NCBI GenBank assembly: GCA_027449865.1
Contig: DAIDKV010000010.1
Location: 1-64,000 of the forward strand
Source of the DNA: Planctomycetales bacterium
GTDB taxonomy: Bacteria > Planctomycetota > Planctomycetia > Isosphaerales > Isosphaeraceae
DNA: 64,000 nt
Direction of reading: 5' to 3'
Part shown: positions 10,701 through 19,741 of the stretch, piece after piece
How positions within the stretch are numbered: the first letter of the stretch is position 1
How the letters are laid out: every line of letters begins with the position of its first letter
Position numbers and translations under genes: made by a program
Notes under the pieces: model-generated
Database searches by the model: none
What the model was told of the DNA's origin: nothing
What the model saw: the letters and a program-made list of their open reading frames with translations, nothing else

Positions 10701-12388
10701 TCGCAACGATCGAGGATCGCCTCGGCCTCGGCGATGTTGGCACCCAGACGCTCGAGTCGGGCCCGGTCGATGTTGCTGAAATACAGACTGCGGCCGGCAC
10801 GCTCGGCGGCCTCTCGGGCGGTTTTCTCCGAATCGATCGCCTGGTCACGAGCGTGCTGGGCGGCCCTGCCAGCGTCGACGGCCACGATCCGCTGCGCATC
10901 GGCCTCGCGCCACTTCCAGGCGACCAGGCCGAAACCGATCCAGAAGACCACCAAGAGCGCCGCGATCAGCCCCGCGGGAACCGGGTTGCGCCGGCACCAC
11001 CTCAAAAACTTCTCAACCTCGCTCGCCGGTCGGGCGCGTACCGGTCGATCCTCGACGAAGAGCTTCAGGTCCTCAGCCAGCTCGGCGGCCGTCTGGTAGC
11101 GGTGGTCGGGGTCGCGGTCGATCGCCTTGTGGATGACCGTTTCGAGATCGCGAGGGACTTCGGGGTTGAGCTTCCGCAGCCGGGGGGGCTCGTCGCCCGT
11201 AATCAGGCGGACCAGACGGACTCGGTCCGTCTCTTCAAAAGCCGGGCGGAGGGCGAGAAGTTCGTAAAGGGTCAACCCCAGCGAGTAGATATCGCCGCGG
11301 GCGCCGGACTGGCCCTCGAAGGCCTCGGGCGGAATGTAACGAAGCGTCCCCACCACGTCGTGCGAGTCGGTGAGATCCTGCTGGTCCTCGATTTTCGAGA
11401 GCCCGAAATCCGTCACCCAGACTGTTCCCCGATCGTCGAGCAGAAGATTGGAAGGCTTGATGTCGCGGTGGAGAACGCCCTGCAAATGCGCGTAGGCCAG
11501 GGCCTCGGCAACCTGGACGCCAATGCGGGCGATCCCCCGCCAGTACGCCGATCGGCTCGAAGAATGCGATCCGCCTCCAGAGGATACCGGGCCCGGGCCA
11601 AGGAACGATGCCGTCGAGAACGACCGGGCCCGCTCCTCATGGTGGCCTCGGCAGTAGGTCTCCGGAGGGATTTCCGCGATGGACAGCCCGGGCTCCGTCA
11701 CGCACTCGCGTGCCTGATTCTCTAGTAACTGACCGGTCCAGAGCGAACGGGCGACCTCCGCCGCGGTGCTGCTAACCCCCTTCGATGCCTGCCGCGACGA
11801 ATATGGAACCGTCGTCTTCTCCCGACTCATGCCAGCCCTGAGCCGCCGAAGCTCGTCGAGAACCTCGTCAAGACCGCGACCAGCGATGAACTGCATCGCG
11901 TAGTACGGCGTCCCCTGGTGCTCGCCGATCCCAAAAACCGGGACGATGTTCGCGTGCGTCAGCCGGGCCGCGGCGCGGGCTTCCCGCTCGAATCGCCGGC
12001 GATGCTTGGGCACGCGGAGCAACGACATCGGCAGCAACTTCAATGCGACGTGGCGGCCCAGCGAGACCTGCTCGGCCTCGAAGACAACCCCCATCCCGCC
12101 CCGGCCGATCTCACGGAGAATTCGGAAATCGCCAATCTGATCGAACCCCAGCGACCCAGGGCGCACGGAATCCGACGCCGGCAATTCCATCTCGGGCGAG
12201 TCGGCGAGCGCGATCTTTTCGAGCATCGCCAGGGCGGGGAAAAGAGTCCGAATTTCCTCGGAGAATTCGCGATGGCGATCGATGTACTCCTGAAGAGGAG
12301 GACGCTCGCCCCGTCGATAGCGCTCGAGGAATTCCTCGGCGAGTTCAAGCACGATCGCAGATGGCGTCGCGGAATGGGACCTGGCCAT
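7739..12388 (-). CDS. Membrane Ser/Thr protein kinase with WD40 propellers and C-terminal TPR-like region
   Basis: A 1549-residue Hanks-type kinase. The kinase domain (about residues 87-445) has the glycine loop IGRGGMGVVF, the ATP lysine K117 (VALKLL), HRDIKPSN at 307-314 with catalytic D309, and DFG at 327-329. About 105 residues that are not part of the usual fold are inserted between the hinge region and helix E (roughly 178-283). A transmembrane helix follows at about 471-492. The outer part has around a dozen WD40 repeats (recurring FSPDG/LA.S.D.T..WD) and then an Ala/Arg-rich helical region like TPRs. The start at 12388 follows AGGAG; a GTG start 14 codons upstream is possible. It lies 58 bases downstream of an ECF sigma gene on the same strand, a pairing common in planctomycetes, so the two are probably co-transcribed and functionally linked. 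The ligand or substrate is unknown. Confidence 0.93.
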   Translation of the reverse strand: MARSHSATPSAIVLELAEEFLERYRRGERPPLQEYIDRHREFSEEIRTLFPALAMLEKIALADSPEMELPASDSVRPGSLGFDQIGDFRILREIGRGGMGVVFEAEQVSLGRHVALKLLPMSLLRVPKHRRRFEREARAAARLTHANIVPVFGIGEHQGTPYYAMQFIAGRGLDEVLDELRRLRAGMSREKTTVPYSSRQASKGVSSTAAEVARSLWTGQLLENQARECVTEPGLSIAEIPPETYCRGHHEERARSFSTASFLGPGPVSSGGGSHSSSRSAYWRGIARIGVQVAEALAYAHLQGVLHRDIKPSNLLLDDRGTVWVTDFGLSKIEDQQDLTDSHDVVGTLRYIPPEAFEGQSGARGDIYSLGLTLYELLALRPAFEETDRVRLVRLITGDEPPRLRKLNPEVPRDLETVIHKAIDRDPDHRYQTAAELAEDLKLFVEDRPVRARPASEVEKFLRWCRRNPVPAGLIAALLVVFWIGFGLVAWKWREADAQRIVAVDAGRAAQHARDQAIDSEKTAREAAERAGRSLYFSNIDRARLERLGANIAEAEAILDRCEPNRRGWEWHFLKELNHAELLTLHGHDGWVDAVACSPDGKWIATAGGGNPFYGSPGQKVVPGTVIVWDAGTGRAVFTLREHRHLVHRIAFSPDSRILASSSHDGTIHLHEVSTGRLVRTIAVARGVDSGPLAFSPDGRRLTTWTNDRTIAIEEITTGVRPVILPAQPFGYLKAVFSPDGRWLATTSLISQAAASCYLRVWDAATGAEAIRPDQPLDYISLAISPDSQTLAAGSMSGYISVWNLSDGRLRQTLVGHEGTVEGLAFSFDGQQLASASRDRTARLWDLERGKAIRVIRGHTENVTSLAFSPDGDRLVTGSQDGTARVWDLTFDEETGGTEFDWGWYGHEPPFEAMAFAREGREVRGLRRDGFVSQDGVGSFDRIRQRYGDYPLPWRVPSELAAFDAEGRRLVTIDADSPREAVCLDIEDGLKPTRLRGHTLEIQAVTLSADGKRAATAASSGAPEYRTEIVVWDAVSGDVLLRRVAEGEAIDRLALDPTGKRLAIAGAWTARTTDAKASPPVGFVAVVEVATGREEMRRQIPDDRCLALGFSGDARRLAAAGMNRTVVIWDPGSDRVPVSSRQGPSDARDLAFSPDGRRLAVASRRQVKLMDAETAEEVLTLRGRAQLVSSNHEFNPRVRFSPDGRSLFAICFDMHRSLAMWSIPPETSGEPAARIRMARRRAVTRHLEVAFRFREKFGIKAARLVREHLDHAARIGLEWASEFLTRAEILLDLGLIEQADDDLARAVALAPRDETILGRAVILLATHGQFRRAAHWLTRLSIRTPAAFHEYWGGIKWALSLVLVGDHARYRQFSEELLRSLDSRSDKEYQVAMAYFTALEPIPADQAETRVRIARRALAHLTAAGDMSWRRTRALFALGAALVRAGAPDQAEPPFREVIAREPEEMNRARAAAWLAIALRQQGRLDEARAWFDRADRFLHAQEPGGLSHLEHRPPESVNHWQFWALFLAWREAQTLILDDAFPTDPFAR

Positions 12389-12446
12389 CGCCGCCGCTCC
12401 TCTCCGACAGATCTTTCGAACACCCACCACGATGCCCGAGTCGGTC

Positions 12447-13091
12447 TCAGAACTCGAAACCGGGAATATTTTCGAGGATTGCCCTCAAGCGTTTCACCGC
12501 CCGGAGATATCGGCTGCCCGCTCCCGATTTGGAGATCCCCAGCACCTGGCTTATCTCGCTGAAGCTGAGCTGCTCAAAATGCTTCAGCGAGACGATCTCA
12601 CGATCGATCGGGTCCATGCTATTGAGGGCCTCCTGCACCATCAGCCGCGTCTCGGCCTTGAGCGCTGCCTGTGAAGGGGTCGACAACGAACCCAGAAGCT
12701 GGGCCGCCAGCGAGGCGGAATCCGCCAGCGGCAAGCAGCCGCGGTAGAGGGTCACCTCGCGGTCGGCATCGCGAATCTGGCAACCCAGGTGGCGGCGATG
12801 CACCTCGATCAGCTTCAAGGCGGTGAGATGCCGCATCCACAGGAACGGGGGCAACTTCGGGTCGCGAGCATAGTCCCCAAGCTTGCGCGCGATCTCCAGG
12901 TACGCTTCCTGAAGCACGTCCGAATCGTCGACCCGACCCGACAGCCGACGGCTCAGCCGCAACTCGATCATCCGCTCCAATCGCCCGCGATGTGCCGAGA
13001 AAAGACGACCGAGCGCCTCCGGATCGCCGTCAGCGGCCTGCCGGACAAGGCGCGATTCGTCCTCGGGCTTTTCCTCTTTCTCGAGATCCAT
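12447..13091 (-). CDS. ECF-type RNA polymerase sigma factor
   Basis: A 214-residue sigma-70 family protein of ECF architecture. Region 2 carries DSDVLQEAYLEIARKLGDY, and region 4 carries the helix-turn-helix FSEISQVLGISKSGAGSRYLRAVKRL near the C-terminus, with the acidic DPIDREIVSLKHFE segment before it. There is no anti-sigma gene next door; instead the kinase gene follows in the same direction after 58 bases. This matches the planctomycete pattern in which an ECF factor is controlled by a neighbouring Ser/Thr kinase rather than a classical anti-sigma factor. The start at 13091 is the first ATG in the frame, with an AGAGAG upstream. The target promoters are unknown. Confidence 0.92.
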   Translation of the reverse strand: MDLEKEEKPEDESRLVRQAADGDPEALGRLFSAHRGRLERMIELRLSRRLSGRVDDSDVLQEAYLEIARKLGDYARDPKLPPFLWMRHLTALKLIEVHRRHLGCQIRDADREVTLYRGCLPLADSASLAAQLLGSLSTPSQAALKAETRLMVQEALNSMDPIDREIVSLKHFEQLSFSEISQVLGISKSGAGSRYLRAVKRLRAILENIPGFEF

Positions 13092-15457
<2,366 letters not shown>

Positions 15458-15463
15458 TTGGCC

Positions 15464-15502
15464 CGCGGCCTGGCGTGGATGACCCCATCCCGCCAGGCCG
15501 CG
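15464..15502 (+). terminator. Hairpin after the tandem esterase
   Basis: 12-bp perfect inverted repeat (15464-15475 and 15491-15502) with a 15-base loop, starting seven bases after the esterase stop. No T tract, so the assignment rests on position and stem strength only. Confidence 0.5.
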
Positions 15503-15632
15503 TAGTCCTCGTCAAGATTTCGTGAAACATTGGAGAGGCGCTTGATCATCGTCCCTTCATCGGCCACCATATCGCCAGAGAACGGCAAAGTGGACGGCCG
15601 GGCGTTCGATTCGTGGGGGTCGGGAGGCTGGG

Positions 15633-17129
15633 GTGGAGTACGACTACGACGTGATCGTCGTGGGTAGCGGAGCCGGGGGCGCCACGTTTGCGGCCTCGTG
15701 TGCGGCCGCGGGGAAATCGGTCCTGCTCCTCGAGCGGGGCAATCCGTATCCGGCCGACCTCGCGGCTCACGACGAAAAGGCGATGCTGATCGACAAACGC
15801 CCGTACGACGATCGCGAGGTGGACGTCAACGGGCATGCCCGTCGGCTCTACATGGGTGGGATACTCGGAGGCGGCACCAGCCTTTATGGTGGCGCCTTGC
15901 TCCGTCCGAGCGAGCAGGACTTCCAGCCCGGGCGCTATTACGGCGAACGGATTCCTCGATCGATCTGGGACTGGCCGATCTCGTACCAGGAGCTCGAACC
16001 GTACTACACCGAGGCCGAGCGAATGTTTGGCGTCGCGGGCCGGAGCGACGACGACTTCGCCCCGCTGGCCCGGCCGTCGGGTGGTTTCCCCGGGGTTCCG
16101 CTTCCGCTCCATCCGCTGAACGAGCGGCTGATGGCCGCCAACCGGTCGAAGGGACTTCGGCCGTTCCAGTTGCCGCTGGCGATCGACTCGTCGCGATGCC
16201 TCCGTTGCGGCGCCTGTGCCGGGTATGTCTGCCCGACCGGAGCGCGGCAGTCGTCGGCGCAACTGGTCGAGTCGTCGATCCGGCGAGGTCAGTCCCTCCA
16301 GGTGCAAACGCATGTGGAGGTCGAGCGGCTCTTTCGCGAGCCGGGCACGGGCGCGACGATCATCTCGGTGCTCAACCGAACGACGGGGGCCCGGCAACAG
16401 TACCGGGCCCGCCGATACGCGATCGCGGCCGGTGCGCTCGGCTCGTCGCTCCTGCTGCTCCGATCGGGATTCGAACATCCGCTGATTGGCCGCAACTACA
16501 TGATGCACCTGGGCGCCATCGTCGTCGGGATCTATCCCAAGGCGACCCGGGCGGAATCGACGTTCGTCAAGCAGGTGGGCTTTCCCGACTTCTACTTCGG
16601 AACGAGGCGATTCCCACACAAGATGGGGGTGGTGCAATCGCTGGGGGTGCCGGGGCCGTTGATGGCGGCGAAGTTCTCGCCGTTTGTTCCGCCGGCGGTC
16701 CGGCAGTTCCTCCGCGAACGGGTCCTACCGCTGCTCGGCCTGATCGAGGATCTCCCCAATCCGGCGAATCGGGTGACGCTTGGTCCTGACGGCCAACCTC
16801 GGCTGCACCACCGGTACTCGCGATACGACCTGGTCCGGCGGAAGCACATGAAGCCGCAGCTCGCCCGAATTCTTCGAAGGTCGGGCGCGATGTACTTCCT
16901 CTCCTGGCGTCGACACTCGCACGACCACGTCGCGCACCAGTGTGGGACGCTCCGCTTCGGCCGCAATCCCTCGCACGCGGTTCTCGACCGCGATTGCCGG
17001 ATGTTCGCCAATCCGGATGTCTTCGTCGTTGATGGCAGTTTTCTCCCGACCTCGCTCGGGATCGGCCCCGGCCTGACGATCATCGCCAATGCCCTTCGCG
17101 TGGCGAACACGGTCGTCGGCGAGCTCTGA
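15633..17129 (+). CDS. GMC family FAD-dependent oxidoreductase with a four-cysteine motif
   Basis: A 498-residue GMC (glucose-methanol-choline) oxidoreductase. The FAD-binding G-S-G-A-G-G lies at residues 11-16 and the GMC signature GGILGGGTSLYGGALLRP near 72-90. The C-terminus has the conserved VVDGSFLPTSLGIGPGLTIIANALR block with the family's active-site neighbourhood HDHVAHQCGTLR. A cluster C189-x2-C192-x2-C195-x4-C200-P sits mid-protein. The same spacing occurs in other bacterial GMC proteins and resembles an iron-sulfur ligand set, but metal binding is not established. The start codon is GTG at 15633 after GGGAGG. No signal peptide. First gene of a five-gene run; 19 bases separate it from psd. 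The family oxidises primary or secondary alcohols; the substrate may be a lipid or sterol-like alcohol, which is inference from context. Confidence 0.9.
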   Translation: MEYDYDVIVVGSGAGGATFAASCAAAGKSVLLLERGNPYPADLAAHDEKAMLIDKRPYDDREVDVNGHARRLYMGGILGGGTSLYGGALLRPSEQDFQPGRYYGERIPRSIWDWPISYQELEPYYTEAERMFGVAGRSDDDFAPLARPSGGFPGVPLPLHPLNERLMAANRSKGLRPFQLPLAIDSSRCLRCGACAGYVCPTGARQSSAQLVESSIRRGQSLQVQTHVEVERLFREPGTGATIISVLNRTTGARQQYRARRYAIAAGALGSSLLLLRSGFEHPLIGRNYMMHLGAIVVGIYPKATRAESTFVKQVGFPDFYFGTRRFPHKMGVVQSLGVPGPLMAAKFSPFVPPAVRQFLRERVLPLLGLIEDLPNPANRVTLGPDGQPRLHHRYSRYDLVRRKHMKPQLARILRRSGAMYFLSWRRHSHDHVAHQCGTLRFGRNPSHAVLDRDCRMFANPDVFVVDGSFLPTSLGIGPGLTIIANALRVANTVVGEL

Positions 17130-17148
17130 TCCGAGGAGCCCGCCGATC

Positions 17149-18042
17149 ATGACGGTCTCTCGACGAATCCGGATTCGCCTCGAGCAGATCCGGCAGGCCC
17201 GAATCATTCACGGGGGCCTCGCCGGGCTCGTCATGGCGACGATCGCGGTCCGGCTCTCTCGACTGCCGATCCCCTCGCGGCGGGTCCGCGGCCGGCTCTT
17301 CCGCGACCAGTACGTCCGCCGATATCCGCCGGGGCTGGACGAGTCGGAATCCGAACGTCCGCTCGAGGACTACCCATCGTTCAACGCTCTCTTCACGCGA
17401 GGCGTCCGACCAGAACGCCGGCCGATCGCGGCAGGTCCGTCCGAAATCGTCAGTCCCTGCGACGGCACCGTGCAGGACGTCGGCCGGATCGAGCGCGGAA
17501 CCCTGATCACGGTCAAGGGAATCGAGTACTCGGTCGCCTCGCTGCTCGCCGATGACCCCTCGCCGTTCGAGGGCTCGCCGTTCGCCATCGTCTTTCTCTC
17601 GCCAATCGACTGCCATCGCGTCTTCAGCCCGGCGGATGGACGCTTCGAGCGAGTGGTCCACGTACCAGGCTCCCGGCTGCTCGTTCACCCGCCGTTGCAG
17701 CGCCCCGAGTATCCGGTCTACACTCTCAACGAGCGTATGATCCTTCGGCTTTCGACGGCCAATGGCCCGTGCGCCGTGGTGATGGTGGCCGGATGGGGCG
17801 TCGGGAACATCACCCTGCCCGGGGCGCCGAGGTTTCGCCCGGGATCGAAACGGGTCGAGTCGCTCACCTGGGAATCGCCTCCGACGGTCGCGCGCGGTGA
17901 CTGGCTCGCGACCTTCGAGCTGGGTTCGACGGTCGTCCTGATCGCCCCGCCAGGTCCCGATGCCGTGCCCCTGGTTCACCCCAACGAGAAGGTCCGGTAT
18001 GGAGAGTCCCTCTTCCGCCTCGCCGATTTCGACGCTCGATAA
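17149..18042 (+). CDS. psd: Phosphatidylserine decarboxylase proenzyme
   Basis: A 297-residue phosphatidylserine decarboxylase, making phosphatidylethanolamine from phosphatidylserine. The autocleavage motif L-G-S-T is at 258-261, so cleavage before S260 would give a pyruvoyl-bearing alpha chain of about 38 residues. Other conserved sites are CDGTVQ, LSPIDCHRVFSP (the usual histidine-containing loop) and the G-N-I-T segment. The N-terminus is arginine-rich with a short hydrophobic stretch, consistent with membrane attachment. The start at 17149 follows GAGGAG. Its 3' end overlaps the next gene by 44 bases, implying translational coupling. A psd inside an operon with a GMC oxidase, an FAD enzyme and an aminotransferase is unusual; a housekeeping copy is normally next to pssA. 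It may act on a modified serine lipid here. Confidence 0.93.
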   Translation: MTVSRRIRIRLEQIRQARIIHGGLAGLVMATIAVRLSRLPIPSRRVRGRLFRDQYVRRYPPGLDESESERPLEDYPSFNALFTRGVRPERRPIAAGPSEIVSPCDGTVQDVGRIERGTLITVKGIEYSVASLLADDPSPFEGSPFAIVFLSPIDCHRVFSPADGRFERVVHVPGSRLLVHPPLQRPEYPVYTLNERMILRLSTANGPCAVVMVAGWGVGNITLPGAPRFRPGSKRVESLTWESPPTVARGDWLATFELGSTVVLIAPPGPDAVPLVHPNEKVRYGESLFRLADFDAR

Positions 18043-19729
18043 CCGCCGGCTCGGTCGCCTGATGGTCGCGGGCCTGGGGCATTCCGCCGCCTCCGATTAC
18101 CTCGGGTCGGTTGACCGCGAATCGGGAACGCCAACCCTCGTCCTCTTCATCGGCGAGCGGCTGACGTCCGATCGCCGGCGCGAGCTGGACGACCTGGCCA
18201 GGACCCTCCAGGGCCAGTCGATCGACCTGATCGCGATCGTCGGCAGCTTCCGGGTCCACCTCGACGACCCAGCGGCCGAGGAGACCGAGCGATTCGCCGT
18301 CGACCTCTTCCGGAACGCCGTTCCCGGCGCCCGGGTGATCGTCTTCCGCCCCGGGCATCTGGATTCCTCGCTCAAACGCTGGGCGCCGCTCTGGCCGTTG
18401 TTCCCGAGATGGTTGACGACCTGCGTTCTGCCCGATGCCGAGCTGTTCGCCGCGATCGACTCCGAACGACGCGAAGGTGGAAACGAAAACCCCCAGCCAG
18501 GCCCCGGGCGAACACCCGGCCGGGATGGCCGGGCCTTTACCCTCCTCGGTGCGAACACTGCCTGGCGCGAGGCGCTCCGCCGGCATCAAGATCGATCCCG
18601 GTCCAGTGCCGTCCTCGAAATGACCGCCCGCGTCCTCTCGTGGATCCTGGTCGGCCAGATCATCGGGATCGCGATCACCGCGATGGCGAGGTTCCGCCCT
18701 GCCCTCCGAGCCCTCCACGTGACGACCCTTCGCCCTCGATCGTTCCGCGAGCTGATCGCGCTCTGCCACGCGAGGAACATCGACCGCGTTCGGGTGGTCG
18801 GCTACAACAACGGCGTCCACCACTTCGGCCATCGCTATCCCGGCAAGACGATCGTCTCCACCGTTCGATGCGGCCGGACCCTCCGCGACGGCCGGGGCTA
18901 CCTTCGCGCTGACTCCGGCGCCACGATTCGCGCGGCCATCTCCCGCCTGGCCGAGACCAATGAAGAATTGTTCGTCGTTCCGAATTACTCGTACGTCTCG
19001 CTCGGCACCGCGTTCTTCGTTCCGATCCACGGATCGGCCGTCGATTACGCGACGGTCGCCGACACGATCACCCGCGTCGTCCTCTACGACCCCGACCGCG
19101 ACCGCATCCTCTCGGCCGATCGCGACGACCCCGTCTTCGCCGAGAACCTCTACAACCTGAAGAGCCGCGCGGTGGTTCTCCGGCTGGAGCTTCGAACCCG
19201 CCCACGCTCGGCCTATTACGTCCGGCGCGAGACGGTGACCGACGCGACCGCCGAACAACTCCTCGACGCCCTGAGCGACCGGAACGCCGCGAACGTCGAG
19301 ATCCGCCAGGCCAACGCCGCAAGCCGGACGGTCACGATCTCCCGCTACTCGACCGGCAACGACTCGGCATCCGGCCCCGCGATGGAGCTTCCGCGCGACG
19401 CCCTCGGCCGGCTCTGGGATATTCTGGAAGAAAACCCAATCACGTCGTTTTTGATGCACGCGACGGCCCGGCACGTCGCCTGGCACACCGAGATCTTCTT
19501 CAACGCTGAAGAGTTCAAAACATTCTGGCGAACGCATGCCGACGTCCCGCTCCGGAAGATCCAGCTCCGCTACATCCGCCGCGACGGGATGCCGCACTCG
19601 CCGTTTCGAGACGAGGACCGCGTCTCGGCCGACCTTTTCCTCTTCCGTCCCGACAAACCGCGATTTGACGCCTACACCGCCGCCGTGCTCCCCAACGTCC
19701 GATACAACCCCGGCAAGCACAGCAACTAG
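17999..19729 (+). CDS. FAD-binding (PCMH-type) oxidoreductase, aldonolactone-oxidase-like
   Basis: A 576-residue protein. The middle (about residues 250-400) reads as a PCMH-type FAD-binding domain: VRVVGYNNGVHHFG, LRADSGATIRAAISRLAE, VVPNYSYVSLGTAFF, PIHGSAVDYATVADTI and VVLYDPDRDRIL follow the block order of D-arabinono-lactone oxidase-like enzymes. The first ~180 residues look like a nucleotide-binding, epimerase-like region (LGRLMVAGLGHSAASDYLG, PTLVLFIGERL), and a single hydrophobic segment lies near residue 215. No histidyl-FAD attachment site can be assigned with confidence. The start at 17999 is inside psd (44-base overlap), preceded by GAGAAGG. The aminotransferase starts 12 bases after its stop. 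It probably oxidises an alcohol or lactone made in the same pathway; the substrate is unknown. Confidence 0.75.
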   Translation: MESPSSASPISTLDNRRLGRLMVAGLGHSAASDYLGSVDRESGTPTLVLFIGERLTSDRRRELDDLARTLQGQSIDLIAIVGSFRVHLDDPAAEETERFAVDLFRNAVPGARVIVFRPGHLDSSLKRWAPLWPLFPRWLTTCVLPDAELFAAIDSERREGGNENPQPGPGRTPGRDGRAFTLLGANTAWREALRRHQDRSRSSAVLEMTARVLSWILVGQIIGIAITAMARFRPALRALHVTTLRPRSFRELIALCHARNIDRVRVVGYNNGVHHFGHRYPGKTIVSTVRCGRTLRDGRGYLRADSGATIRAAISRLAETNEELFVVPNYSYVSLGTAFFVPIHGSAVDYATVADTITRVVLYDPDRDRILSADRDDPVFAENLYNLKSRAVVLRLELRTRPRSAYYVRRETVTDATAEQLLDALSDRNAANVEIRQANAASRTVTISRYSTGNDSASGPAMELPRDALGRLWDILEENPITSFLMHATARHVAWHTEIFFNAEEFKTFWRTHADVPLRKIQLRYIRRDGMPHSPFRDEDRVSADLFLFRPDKPRFDAYTAAVLPNVRYNPGKHSN

Positions 19730-19741
19730 CGAAGGTCCCGC

